Positions 51,095 through 59,942 of a stretch of DNA of 64,000 nucleotides are shown piece after piece (positions within the stretch are counted from its first letter, which is position 1; each line of letters begins with the position of its first letter). The stretch comes from Streptomyces griseoruber (GTDB taxonomy: Bacteria; Actinomycetota; Actinomycetes; Streptomycetales; Streptomycetaceae). The DNA lies in contig NZ_KQ948765.1 of NCBI RefSeq assembly GCF_001514205.1, positions 1,862 through 65,861 of the forward strand, written 5' to 3'. The position numbers were made by a program, and so were the translations under genes. Below the pieces are notes generated by a model that saw only the letters and a list, made by a program, of their open reading frames with translations, did not search any database and had not been told where the DNA came from.

Positions 51095-52432
51095 ATGCGC
51101 AGATCAACGAGCCGTGTCCTGCGCGGCCTCGCCCTCCTCTCCACCCTCGCCCTCGGCGCCACGGCGTGCGGCAGCTCGGACGACAGCTCCGACACCAAGG
51201 CCGTCTCCGCCGGTGACATCCAGTCGGCCCTGAAGAAGGGTGGCTCGATCACCGTCTGGGCCTGGGAGCCCACCCTGAAGTCGGTCGCCGCCGACTTCGA
51301 GAAGAAGTACCCCAAGGTCAAGATCAACCTGGTCAGCGAGCGGTCCGGCGACAAGCACTACACCGCGCTGTCGAACGCCATCTCCGCCGGCAAGGGCGTC
51401 CCGGACGTCGCGCAGGTCGAGTACTTCGCACTCGGCCAGTACTCCCTCACCAAGGGCCTGACCGACCTGGCCCCGTACGGCGCGGAGAAGCTCGCCTCCA
51501 AGTTCACGCCCGGCCCGTGGAACGCCGTCAGCGAGGGCGACAAGGTCTACGGTCTGCCGATGGACTCCGGTCCGATGGCGCTGTTCTACAACAAGAAGGT
51601 CTTCGACAAGTACAAGATCGCCGTCCCGACCACCTGGGACGAGTACCTGGACGCGGCCCGCAAGCTGCACAAGGCCGACCCGAAGGCGTACATCGCCAAC
51701 GACCTCGGTGACGCGGGCTTCACCACCTCGATGCTGTGGCAGGCCGGTTCGCGTCCGTACAAGGTCGACGGCACCAAGGTCGCCATCAACTTCGACGACG
51801 CCGGCGCCAAGAAGTTCGAGACCGTCTGGCAGAAGCTGATCGACGAGAAGCTGCTCGCCCCGGTCTCCGGCTGGACCGACGACTGGTACAAGGGCCTCGG
51901 CGACGGCACCATCGCCACCCTGGCCACCGGTGCCTGGATGCCCGCCAACTTCGAGACCGGTGTCCCGAACGCCAAGGGCGACTGGCGCGCCGCCGCCATG
52001 CCGGCCTGGACCAAGGGCGACAAGGCGAGCGCCGAGAACGGCGGCTCCTCCCTCGCGCTGCCCGCGCTGGGCAAGAACAAGGAACTCTCCTACGCCTTCG
52101 TCGAGTACGCGAACGCCGGTGACGGTGTGGCCACCCGGGTGAGCGAGGGCGCCTTCCCGGCGACCGTCGCGGAGCTCCAGGACACCGCGTTCAAGAACAA
52201 GGAGTTCCCGTACTTCGGCGGCCAGAAGGCCAACGAGATCTTCGCCGAGTCGGCCGCGAACGTCGCCGACGACTGGTCGTACCTGCCCTTCCAGCCGTAC
52301 GCCAACTCGATCTTCAACGACACGGTCGGCAAGGCCTACGTCTCCTCCACGAAGCTGGCGGACGGCCTGAAGGCCTGGCAGGAAGCCTCCGTCAAGTACG
52401 GCGAGGAGCAGGGCTTCACCATCGAGAAGTAG
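51095..52432 (+). CDS. Sugar-binding lipoprotein of ABC importer
   Basis: A 445-residue extracellular solute-binding protein, family 1. The signal peptide (RRSTSRVLRGLALLSTLALGATAC) ends at a lipobox with Cys25, after which GSSDDSSD starts the tether. SITVWAWEPTLKSVAADFEKKYPKVKINLV opens the mature fold. Aromatic residues (W, Y) through the chain suit oligosaccharide stacking. The operon order is permease, permease, binding protein, rather than the more common binding protein first. A hairpin after the stop may stabilise this part of the mRNA. Confidence 0.93.
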   Translation: MRRSTSRVLRGLALLSTLALGATACGSSDDSSDTKAVSAGDIQSALKKGGSITVWAWEPTLKSVAADFEKKYPKVKINLVSERSGDKHYTALSNAISAGKGVPDVAQVEYFALGQYSLTKGLTDLAPYGAEKLASKFTPGPWNAVSEGDKVYGLPMDSGPMALFYNKKVFDKYKIAVPTTWDEYLDAARKLHKADPKAYIANDLGDAGFTTSMLWQAGSRPYKVDGTKVAINFDDAGAKKFETVWQKLIDEKLLAPVSGWTDDWYKGLGDGTIATLATGAWMPANFETGVPNAKGDWRAAAMPAWTKGDKASAENGGSSLALPALGKNKELSYAFVEYANAGDGVATRVSEGAFPATVAELQDTAFKNKEFPYFGGQKANEIFAESAANVADDWSYLPFQPYANSIFNDTVGKAYVSSTKLADGLKAWQEASVKYGEEQGFTIEK

Positions 52433-52458
52433 TTCTCGGGCAGCAGTACGTCAACGCC

Positions 52459-52488
52459 GGGCGGCGCGGCTCCCGGGCCGCGCCGCCC
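52459..52488 (+). terminator. Intercistronic hairpin after binding-protein gene
   Basis: GGGCGGCGCGG (52459-52469) pairs with CCGCGCCGCCC (52478-52488) over an 8-base loop, between the binding protein and GH42 genes. It probably acts as a partial terminator or mRNA 3'-end stabiliser, giving more binding protein than enzyme. Confidence 0.65.
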
Positions 52489-52516
52489 CCGTGCACGACC
52501 TTTCGGAAGGACCGCC

Positions 52517-54562
52517 ATGATCTCCACCCTCCAGTCCCGCATGCTGCGCGGGGCGGACGGTGACCCCGCCCCGCGTCTGGCCTACGGCGCCGACTACAAC
52601 CCCGAGCAGTGGCCCCGGGACGTGTGGGAGGAGGACGTCCGGCTGATGCGGGAGGCCGGCGTGACCGTCGTCTCCGTGGGGATCTTCTCCTGGGCGAAGA
52701 TCCAGCCGGGCCCGGACACCTGGGACTTCGGCTGGCTCGACGAGGTCATGGACCTGCTGCACGCGGGCGGCATCGGCGTCGACCTGGCGACCGCGACCGC
52801 CTCCCCGCCCCCGTGGCTGACCACCGCCCACCCGGAGATCCTGCCGGTGACCGCGAACGGCGAGACCCTGTGGCCAGGCGCCCGCCAGCACTGGCGGCCC
52901 ACCTCGCCCGTCTTCCGCGAGCACGCCCTGCGCCTGGTCCGCACGATCGCCGACCGTTACAAGGACCACCCGGCGCTGGTCGCCTGGCACGTCTCCAACG
53001 AGCTGGGCTGCCACAACGTCTACGACCACTCCGACGACGCGGCCCGCGCCTTCCGCGTCTGGCTGCGCGCCCGCTACGGCACGCTCGACGCCCTCAACCA
53101 CGCCTGGGGAACCGCGTTCTGGTCGCAGCGCTACACCGACTGGGAGCAGATCCTGCCGCCCCGGCTGGCCGCCTCGCACCCGAACCCGACCCAGCAGCTC
53201 GACTTCAAGCGGTTCTCCTCGGACGCCCTGAAGGACCACCTCGTGGCCGAGCGGGAGATCCTGAAGGAGATCACGCCGGACATCCCCGTCACCACCAACT
53301 TCATGGTGATGGGCAACACCAAGGGCATGAACTACCCGGACTGGGCCGACGAGATCGACTTCGTCTCCAACGACCACTACGTCCACCCCGGCCCGCAGGA
53401 CCGCGACGAGCTGTCCTTCTCCGCCAACCTGACCAGCGGCATCGCCGCCGGCCGGCCCTGGTTCCTGATGGAGCACTCCACCAGCGCGGTCAACTGGCAG
53501 CCCGTGAACGTGGCGAAGCGGCCGGGCGAGCTGGCCCGTGACGCGCTGCTGCACGTGGCGCACGGCGCGGACGCGGTGTGCTACTTCCAGTGGCGGCAGT
53601 CCGCGGCCGGTGCCGAGAAGTACCACTCCGCGATGGTCCCGCACGCCGGCGCCGACAGCGACGTCTTCCGCGCGGTGGCCGAACTGGGCGCCACCCTCAG
53701 GACGCTGGCCCCCGTGGCCGGTGCCGAGCGGGAGACCGCGGCCGTCGGCATCCTCTACGACTGGGACTCGTGGTGGGCGAGCGAGCAGGACTCGCACCCC
53801 ACCTCGCTGCTCGACTACCGGCAGGAGGCGCTCGACTGGTACTCGGCGCTCCTCGCCCTCGGTGTGCGCGCCGACCTGGTCACCACCCGCGCCGACCTCT
53901 CCCGCCACCAGGTACTCATTGCGCCGGTGCTGCACGTCGTACCCGCCGGACTCGCCAAGGAGCTGACGCGGTACGCCGAACAGGGCGGCCACCTGATCAC
54001 CACCTACTTCTCCGGTGTCGTCGACGAGAACGACCACGTCTGGCTCGGCGGCTACCCGGGCGCCCTGCGCGAGCTGCTCGGCATCCGCATCGAGGAGTTC
54101 GGCCCGCTGCTCGCCGGGGAGGACGTCGAGCTGGACGGCGCCGGCCCGGGCACCCTGTGGACCGACCGGATCACCGTCACCGACGCGACCGACACCGAGG
54201 TCCTCGCGAGCTACCGCACCGGTGTGCACGCCGGCCGGCCCGCGATCACCCGGCGCACCACGGGCACCGGTTCCGCCGCCTACGTCTCCACCCGGCTCGG
54301 CATCGACGGACTGCGCTCGCTGCTGCCGCGGCTCCTGGAGCCGGCCGGGGTGAGCAGCGAACTCCCCGAGGACGCGCGGGGCCGGGTCGAGCTGACCGTC
54401 CGCCGCGGGGCGACGGAACGCTTCCTCTTCCTGGTCAACCGCACCGACGAGACGGTGCCGGTGACCGGCCTCGCGGGCGACGTGCTGGTCGGCGACGACC
54501 GCACGGACGACGCCCTCGTCCTCGGGCCGCGCGCGGTCGCCGTACTGCGCCAGGCCCTGTAG
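52517..54562 (+). CDS. Beta-galactosidase, glycoside hydrolase family 42
   Basis: A 681-residue cytoplasmic GH42 enzyme without a signal peptide. ADYNPEQWPRDVWEEDVRLMREAGV is the family start. The acid/base is Glu162 in HVSNELGCHN, and the nucleophile is Glu319 in WFLMEHSTSAVNW. The trimerisation (A4 beta) and C-terminal domains follow. GH42 enzymes cleave beta-galactosides such as galacto-oligosaccharides from galactans, which fits hydrolysis of the imported sugar. ATG 52517 has CGGAAGGA upstream. Confidence 0.95.
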   Translation: MISTLQSRMLRGADGDPAPRLAYGADYNPEQWPRDVWEEDVRLMREAGVTVVSVGIFSWAKIQPGPDTWDFGWLDEVMDLLHAGGIGVDLATATASPPPWLTTAHPEILPVTANGETLWPGARQHWRPTSPVFREHALRLVRTIADRYKDHPALVAWHVSNELGCHNVYDHSDDAARAFRVWLRARYGTLDALNHAWGTAFWSQRYTDWEQILPPRLAASHPNPTQQLDFKRFSSDALKDHLVAEREILKEITPDIPVTTNFMVMGNTKGMNYPDWADEIDFVSNDHYVHPGPQDRDELSFSANLTSGIAAGRPWFLMEHSTSAVNWQPVNVAKRPGELARDALLHVAHGADAVCYFQWRQSAAGAEKYHSAMVPHAGADSDVFRAVAELGATLRTLAPVAGAERETAAVGILYDWDSWWASEQDSHPTSLLDYRQEALDWYSALLALGVRADLVTTRADLSRHQVLIAPVLHVVPAGLAKELTRYAEQGGHLITTYFSGVVDENDHVWLGGYPGALRELLGIRIEEFGPLLAGEDVELDGAGPGTLWTDRITVTDATDTEVLASYRTGVHAGRPAITRRTTGTGSAAYVSTRLGIDGLRSLLPRLLEPAGVSSELPEDARGRVELTVRRGATERFLFLVNRTDETVPVTGLAGDVLVGDDRTDDALVLGPRAVAVLRQAL

Positions 54563-54598
54563 CACCGCCTGCAGCACCGCACACAGCACCCCACGACT

Positions 54599-54626
54599 CC
54601 CCGGCACGGCCTGACCCGTGCCGGGG
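54599..54626 (+). terminator. Intercistronic hairpin before GH30 gene
   Basis: CCCCGGCACGG (54599-54609) pairs perfectly with CCGTGCCGGGG (54616-54626) over a 6-base loop. It lies between the GH42 stop and the next start at 54694. It may end the main operon transcript, leaving the secreted enzyme with its own control or reduced read-through. Confidence 0.65.
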
Positions 54627-54693
54627 GCCATCCCTTCCTGCCCGCGCGGTGGGAGGGGCCACCACAGCGACCGCACCGCAGTTGGGAGCATTG

Positions 54694-56715
54694 ATGGCAC
54701 GCCGTACCAGACGGTCCCTCGGGGCCGCCGCGCTGACCGCCCTGGCCACCGGGGCCGCTCTGCTGAGCGTCCCCGCCCAGGCGCGGGCCGACGCCGCCGT
54801 CACCGTGACGCCGGATCCGTCGTACCAGCAGGACAAGTTCGAGGGCTGGGGCACCAGCCTCGTCTGGTTCGCCAACGCGACCGGCGACTACCCGCCCGCG
54901 ATCCGCGAGAAGCTCGCGAAGCTGCTCTTCGGCGACGACGGGCTCGCGCTGAACATCGCCCGCTACAACATCGGCGGCGGCAACGCGCCGGACGTCAAGG
55001 ACTATCTGCGCGCGGGCGGCGCGGTCGAGGGCTGGTGGAAGGCGCCCGCGGGCACCACCCGGACGGACACCGACTGGTGGAGCGCGGACGACCGGGCGGA
55101 CTGGAACAAGGACGCCGACGCCACCCAGCGCTGGTGGGTGAACCGCATCAAGAACGACATCGACCACTGGGAGACGTTCAGCAACTCCCCGCCGTGGTTC
55201 ATGACCGTCAGCGGGTATGTCTCCGGCGGGTTCAACGCCAACGCCGACCAGCTGAAGGCCGACTCGGTCGACGACTTCGCCGCCTATCTCGCCGGGGCGA
55301 CCAAGCTCCTGGAGAAGTCCGAGGGCATCAAGGTCGACACGATCGACCCGTTCAACGAGCCCAACACCGGCTACTGGAGCACGCGTCTGGGCTCGGACGG
55401 CGAGCCCGTCGGCGGCCGGCAGGAGGGCGCCCACATCGGGCCCGAGCTCCAGCAGAAGGTGCTCGCCGCGCTCCCCGCCGCGCTGAAGAAGGCCAAGGTC
55501 AAGGCCGACATCTCGGCGATGGACGAGACCAACCCGGGCATCTTCGCGACGAACTGGAACTCCTACTCGCAGGCTTCCAAGGACGCCGTCGGCCAGATGA
55601 ACGTCCACACCTACGGAACCGGGCAGCGCACCACCGTGCGCGACCTCGCCAAGGCCGCCGACAAGCCGCTGTGGATGAGCGAGGTCGAGGGCGACTGGGG
55701 CGACGGGCAGAGCTTCACCGACATGCGCCCGGGCCTCGGCCTCGCCCAGCAGATCGTCAACGACCTGCGCGAACTGGAGCCCAAGGCCTGGGTGTTCTGG
55801 CAGCCGGTCGAGGACTACGACAACATGAAGCCGGGCGGCGAGTCCGCCAAGGGCGGCAACTGGGGGTCCATCCAGCTCCCGTTCAGCTGCACCTCCACGG
55901 ACACGCTCCAGTCGTGCCCGATCCACACCAACACCAAGTTCGACACGGCCCGTAACTTCACGCACTTCATCAAGCCCGGCGACAAGCTGATCAAGGTGGA
56001 CGACACCTCCAGCGCCGCGGCCGTGACGAAGGACGGCAAGGGCGCCTCGCTCGTGCACGTCAACAGCACCACCGCGGCCCGTACGGTCACCATCGACCTG
56101 TCGAAGTTCCGCACCATCAAGGGCAACGCGACCGTCACCCCGGTCGTGACCAGCGCCGACGGCAAGCTCCAGGAGCAGGCGCCGGTGAAGGTCGTGGACG
56201 GCAGGGCCACCTACACCGTGCCCGCCCAGTCCGTGACCTCCTTCTCGGTCAAGGGCGTCTCGGGTGTCGCGAAGAACGCGGGGCTCTTCAGCAAGGGCCA
56301 CTCCTACACGCTGACCGGTGTGCAGAGCGGCAAGGCGGTCACCGTCGGGGCCAACGGCACCAACCTGGTCATCGGTTCGGCCAACGGCACGGTCGCGCAG
56401 GAATGGCAGCTCGACGCGCGCCACGGCAAGAAGGGCAACCGCCAGCGGTACGTGTTCGCCAACCCGGCCGAGGGCAAGCGGCTCGCCGTGCGCAACAACG
56501 TGCCGGTCGTCGAGCCGGACACCGGCGAGCGGGACCCGGCCACGGAGTGGATCATGTCGACCACGGGTGACGGCACATGGACCCTGGTCAATGTCGCCAC
56601 CGGGCGACTCCTCGAGGTCGGCGGCCAGGCCACCAACGAGGGGGCGGCGGTCACCACGTGGACTGCCAACTCGGGCTCCAACCAGAGGTGGAGGGTCACG
56701 GACGTGACGCCGTAA
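54694..56715 (+). CDS. Secreted GH30-type glycanase with ricin-like tail
   Basis: A 674-residue secreted enzyme. The signal peptide is long (RRTRRSLGAAALTALATGAALLSVPAQARA). The catalytic region (about 35-400) has a GH30-like fold: QQDKFEGWGTSLVWFAN, ALNIARYNIGGGNAP, acid/base Glu222 in DPFNEPNTGYW and nucleophile Glu330 in LWMSEVEGDW. It is closest in memory to endo-beta-1,6-galactanases (GH30 subfamily 5). A beta-sandwich follows (to about 525) and a ricin-type beta-trefoil lectin tail (530-674, GTVAQEWQLD, NQRWRV). It should release galacto-oligosaccharides outside the cell for the adjacent importer. Confidence 0.85.
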   Translation: MARRTRRSLGAAALTALATGAALLSVPAQARADAAVTVTPDPSYQQDKFEGWGTSLVWFANATGDYPPAIREKLAKLLFGDDGLALNIARYNIGGGNAPDVKDYLRAGGAVEGWWKAPAGTTRTDTDWWSADDRADWNKDADATQRWWVNRIKNDIDHWETFSNSPPWFMTVSGYVSGGFNANADQLKADSVDDFAAYLAGATKLLEKSEGIKVDTIDPFNEPNTGYWSTRLGSDGEPVGGRQEGAHIGPELQQKVLAALPAALKKAKVKADISAMDETNPGIFATNWNSYSQASKDAVGQMNVHTYGTGQRTTVRDLAKAADKPLWMSEVEGDWGDGQSFTDMRPGLGLAQQIVNDLRELEPKAWVFWQPVEDYDNMKPGGESAKGGNWGSIQLPFSCTSTDTLQSCPIHTNTKFDTARNFTHFIKPGDKLIKVDDTSSAAAVTKDGKGASLVHVNSTTAARTVTIDLSKFRTIKGNATVTPVVTSADGKLQEQAPVKVVDGRATYTVPAQSVTSFSVKGVSGVAKNAGLFSKGHSYTLTGVQSGKAVTVGANGTNLVIGSANGTVAQEWQLDARHGKKGNRQRYVFANPAEGKRLAVRNNVPVVEPDTGERDPATEWIMSTTGDGTWTLVNVATGRLLEVGGQATNEGAAVTTWTANSGSNQRWRVTDVTP

Positions 56716-56733
56716 CCCGCCCCGCCCGGGCCA

Positions 56734-56768
56734 CCGCCCGCCGCGCGCCCCTTCGCGTCGGCGGGCGG
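56734..56768. terminator. Convergent hairpin terminator
   Basis: CCGCCCGCCG (56734-56743) pairs with CGGCGGGCGG (56759-56768) over a 15-base loop, between the GH30 gene and the convergent minus-strand operon. Confidence 0.65.
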
Positions 56769-56793
56769 CACGCTTCCGCGGTCGCCCGGGCTC

Positions 56794-57681
56794 TCACGGG
56801 CGTCCTCCGTACCTGATCAGCTCCAGCCGCCTCTGGGCGTGCCGTGCGACGAGGTACTCGTCGAAGCCCGCCCACCTCCACAGCCGACGCAGTGGCCACG
56901 GCCGGTCCTCGAGCCTCAGGTCGGGATGGTCGTAGGCGTGCCGGACCGCCGCCTTGAGCAGCCGGTGTTTCGCTCCGCCCAGGAACCGGCTCCAGTCGGC
57001 TCTGTCGAAGTGCCGGTCCCACGCCGCGCTGGGCCGGAAACGGTCGTAGTACATCTCATGGCTCCAGCTCAGCAGGACGTCGGCCCGCGGTGCCCAGTCC
57101 AGTGGCGTCGGCGGCGTGCGCAGCGAGCGCCACCACTCGGCGAGCAGGCCGTCCCGGAGCAGTTCGTGGAGCAACATGTCGCCCGGACGGGGAGAGGTCG
57201 TTGCCGCCCCGTCACTGTGGGGGCCGGTCGGGGAGTCCTGCAGCAGCCGCGTCAGCCATGTGGCGTAGCGGTCGTCCGGGGCGTCCGGAACCTGCGGCGC
57301 GGCAGGATCACGGGCCGCCAGGATGAGCCGCGCCTGCTCGGTGAGCGCCTCGTTCACACAGTTCGCGAACCAGCGGAAGAGGCGCAGGGCACGCCCCGTC
57401 TTCCCCAGCGTGATGTGCACGGTGCGCAGCCAACCCGCGTCGTCCCGGTGCAGCACGAGGGTGTGCACCTCGGGCGGCATGTTGTCCCGGTCCTTGGGTC
57501 GTCGCGGGATGTCGAGGATCAGCAGCTCCTCCAGCGGCATCCGCGTGGTGCGCCCCCAGGGGATGGGCCAGGCACGCAGCGTATGGGTGACGGCGTGTCC
57601 GTCGAACTCCAGTCGCGACCACCGGGTGCTCGCGCTCAGCGGCCGGGCGGCCGGTGTCCCTGGATCTCGCGGAGTCGTCAT
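56794..57681 (-). CDS. Unrecognised protein coupled to the STM4011-type operon
   Basis: A 295-residue soluble protein without a recognised family. The first part looks like a beta-rich domain (STRWSRLEFDGHAVTHTLRAWP, MPLEELLILDIPRRP, VHTLVLHRDDAGWLRTVHITL), the second is helical (LFRWFANCVNEALTEQARLILAA), and the C-terminal third is rich in Trp, Arg and His (WWRSLRTPPTPLDWAPRAD, RLLKAAVRHAYDHPD). Its ATG overlaps the stop of the radical SAM gene by four bases (ATGA), so it is the last gene of the operon. No cysteine cluster or nucleotide motif is visible. Confidence 0.75.
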   Translation of the reverse strand: MTTPRDPGTPAARPLSASTRWSRLEFDGHAVTHTLRAWPIPWGRTTRMPLEELLILDIPRRPKDRDNMPPEVHTLVLHRDDAGWLRTVHITLGKTGRALRLFRWFANCVNEALTEQARLILAARDPAAPQVPDAPDDRYATWLTRLLQDSPTGPHSDGAATTSPRPGDMLLHELLRDGLLAEWWRSLRTPPTPLDWAPRADVLLSWSHEMYYDRFRPSAAWDRHFDRADWSRFLGGAKHRLLKAAVRHAYDHPDLRLEDRPWPLRRLWRWAGFDEYLVARHAQRRLELIRYGGRP

Positions 57682-58601
57682 GCCGGAAGTATGACCGGCG
57701 GCAAGGGCCCCGCGGAATGTGCCCGGCCGACCCGGCCGACCCGCCCGGACGTCCCCGGGGCGGCCGCCGGAATGCGTTCCAGGACGCCGCCCGCGAACAC
57801 GTCGTACAGCGGCAGGGTCTCCAGGTGGACGTAGCCGATGTGGCAGTCGCAGACGGCGAGGGGGCAGGCGCGGGGGCGCAGGGCGGTGCGGTAGGTGCCG
57901 TCGTAGAGGTTGCCGAGTTCGGCGGGGACGAAGTGGCAGCGGCGGACCGTGCCCTCGCCGTCGACCGAGATCACCGACTCACCGGTGCGGCAGGGCAGTC
58001 CGGCGCTGGTGTGCGGATGGCGGCTGTACGGGAACAGCGGGTCGAGGGCGGTCCAGTCCTCGGCCTCGGGGTCGGTGTAGGTGTGGCCCTCGGCCGCGTT
58101 GATCCACAGATAGACGTGCTCGGGCAGGTCGGCGCGCAGCCGGCGGGCCGCTTCGAGGTGGCCGGGCAGGCCGACGACACCGACGCTGAAGCGGATGCCC
58201 CGGTCGGCGAGGTCGTGGCACTTGGTGAGGAAGCGGTCGTAGGGGGTCTGGCCCGGGTGGTACGTGCACCACAGGGCCAGCGTCCGGGGGTCGGCGTCGG
58301 CGAGCCAGTCGGTCCGGCAGCTGAGGTTGGTCTGGATGGCGACCCGGCGGATGTGCGGCAGATGGGACAGCTCGGTCAGGGTGCGCCGGTACCAGGAGCG
58401 GACCAGGCCCTCTCCCCACGGGGTGAACAGGAGGGAGAGCCGGTCGTCGGTCCGGGCGGTGGCCCAGGCCGCGAACCGTTCCAGCGCGGCGCGGTCGGCG
58501 CGCAGTTGGGCGGTGGAGTCGCGGCGCTTGGCGAACGGGCAGTAGGGGCAGTCGTAGTCGCAGGAGGCGAGCGGGCCCCGGTACAGGAGGGTCAGGTCCA
58601 T
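57678..58601 (-). CDS. STM4011-family radical SAM protein
   Basis: A 307-residue radical SAM protein. The iron-sulfur motif CDYDCPYC (Cys14, Cys18, Cys21) is at the very N-terminus. Later cysteines occur in GLPCRTGESVISVDGEGTVRRCHFVP and PRACPLAVCDCHIGYV, which could bind an auxiliary cluster as in SPASM-type maturases. I match it to the STM4011 family by sequence and neighbours. The reaction is unknown. It starts 9 bases after the STM4012-type gene, and its stop overlaps the next start. Confidence 0.88.
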   Translation of the reverse strand: MDLTLLYRGPLASCDYDCPYCPFAKRRDSTAQLRADRAALERFAAWATARTDDRLSLLFTPWGEGLVRSWYRRTLTELSHLPHIRRVAIQTNLSCRTDWLADADPRTLALWCTYHPGQTPYDRFLTKCHDLADRGIRFSVGVVGLPGHLEAARRLRADLPEHVYLWINAAEGHTYTDPEAEDWTALDPLFPYSRHPHTSAGLPCRTGESVISVDGEGTVRRCHFVPAELGNLYDGTYRTALRPRACPLAVCDCHIGYVHLETLPLYDVFAGGVLERIPAAAPGTSGRVGRVGRAHSAGPLPPVILPA

Positions 58602-58610
58602 GGCGGCCCG

Positions 58611-59942
58611 TCACTTCCTCTCGTAGGCGGCCATGGCGGCGCGCACGGCCGGGGAGAACAGCTCGGGGCCGATGGCGTCGGAGTGGGCGAGGCCCTCGGC
58701 GGTGAGCCGCACGAGCCGGGCGTCCTCCGTCAGCCAGCCCCGGTCGGCGAACCCGGCGAGTTCCGGGCCGAAGTCCTCGGCGGGGGTGCCGCCGAAGCGG
58801 GCGCGGTAGTCCGCGACCCCGAGTCCCTCGGCCTGGAGGAGGGACTGCAGCAGGTGCCGGCGGCGGGACTCGTCGGGGGTCATGGGGTGGCCGACCTCGG
58901 CGTGTGTGAAGTCGGTGGCGGTGACGTAGTCGTCGATGATGCCGCGGATCTCGTGCATACCGACCGCGTAGTCGAAGGAGTAGTGCAGTCCGGCGGTGTA
59001 GGAGCGGGCTCCGCAGCCCAGGCCGATCATGCCGTCGGTCTGGCAGGCGTAGTCGTCGGCGCCCTGGGGCGGGGCGTCGGCGCGGCGGAACATCCGCATG
59101 GACTGCTGGGTGTAGCCGTGCGCGAGGAGGTGGTCGCGGCCGGTCCGGTACAGGGTCAGACGCTGCTCGTCCCAGGCCGGGTCGGGGCCGGTCGCGGCGC
59201 GCCGGTCGAGGCCGGTGAGGGGGCGGACGTAGAGCGGGTAGAGGTAGAGCTCCTCGGGCTGCCAGGCGAGGGCGGCGTCCAGGGAGTGCAGCCAGCTCCG
59301 CTCGGTCTGGCCGTCGATGCCGTAGATGAGGTCGATGTTGAGGACCGGGATGCGCGCGTCGCGGATGCGGGCGAGGGCGCTCTCGACGTCGGCGCGGCGC
59401 TGCGGGCGCACGGCGGCCCGGGCCTCGGTCTCGACGAAGCTCTGGACGCCCAGGCTGAGCCGGGTGGCGCCGCGCTCGGCCAGGACGGCGAGCCGGTCGG
59501 CGGTGGCGGTGGCCGGCGATGCCTCGACGGACAGCGGGACCGCGCGCAGGTCGGCGCCCATCCGGTGCTCGGCGATGTCGCAGAGCCGCTCCAGCTCGGC
59601 GGCGGTGAGGAAGGTGGGGGTGCCGCCGCCGAAGGCGGCCGTGGCGAAGCGGACGACGTCGGTGTCACCGAGGGCCTCGCGCACGGCCGTGGCCTGGCGG
59701 TCCAGGGCGTCGAGATAGGCGCCGGTGAGGCCGTCGGGGGCGCCGATGCGGGTGAAGAGGTTGCAGAAGCCGCAGCGGACCTCGCAGAACGGTATGTGCA
59801 GGTAGAGGGAGAGGGCGTCCTTGGGCTCGGCCGCCCAGAGGCTCCTCAGCGTCGGCCGGTCCGTGAGCTTCCGGTAGGCCGTCTTGTGGGGGTAGGCGTA
59901 GACGTAGTGCTGGTAGGGGGTTGCCGCGGTCGCGGTGGTCAT
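58611..59942 (-). CDS. STM4012-family radical SAM protein (HemN-like)
   Basis: A 443-residue radical SAM protein of the HemN/coproporphyrinogen dehydrogenase-like group. The cluster motif is PFCEVRCGFCN (Cys53, Cys57, Cys60), and the SAM-binding FGGGTPTFL follows. RLSLGVQSFVETEARAAVRPQ and LNIDLIYGIDGQTERSW are typical of HemN-like enzymes. The C-terminal HemN domain-like region ends at YERK. True HemN acts in haem synthesis; the operon context argues for another substrate. Its ATG overlaps the stop of the hydrolase gene (ATGA). Confidence 0.9.
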   Translation of the reverse strand: MTTATAATPYQHYVYAYPHKTAYRKLTDRPTLRSLWAAEPKDALSLYLHIPFCEVRCGFCNLFTRIGAPDGLTGAYLDALDRQATAVREALGDTDVVRFATAAFGGGTPTFLTAAELERLCDIAEHRMGADLRAVPLSVEASPATATADRLAVLAERGATRLSLGVQSFVETEARAAVRPQRRADVESALARIRDARIPVLNIDLIYGIDGQTERSWLHSLDAALAWQPEELYLYPLYVRPLTGLDRRAATGPDPAWDEQRLTLYRTGRDHLLAHGYTQQSMRMFRRADAPPQGADDYACQTDGMIGLGCGARSYTAGLHYSFDYAVGMHEIRGIIDDYVTATDFTHAEVGHPMTPDESRRRHLLQSLLQAEGLGVADYRARFGGTPAEDFGPELAGFADRGWLTEDARLVRLTAEGLAHSDAIGPELFSPAVRAAMAAYERK

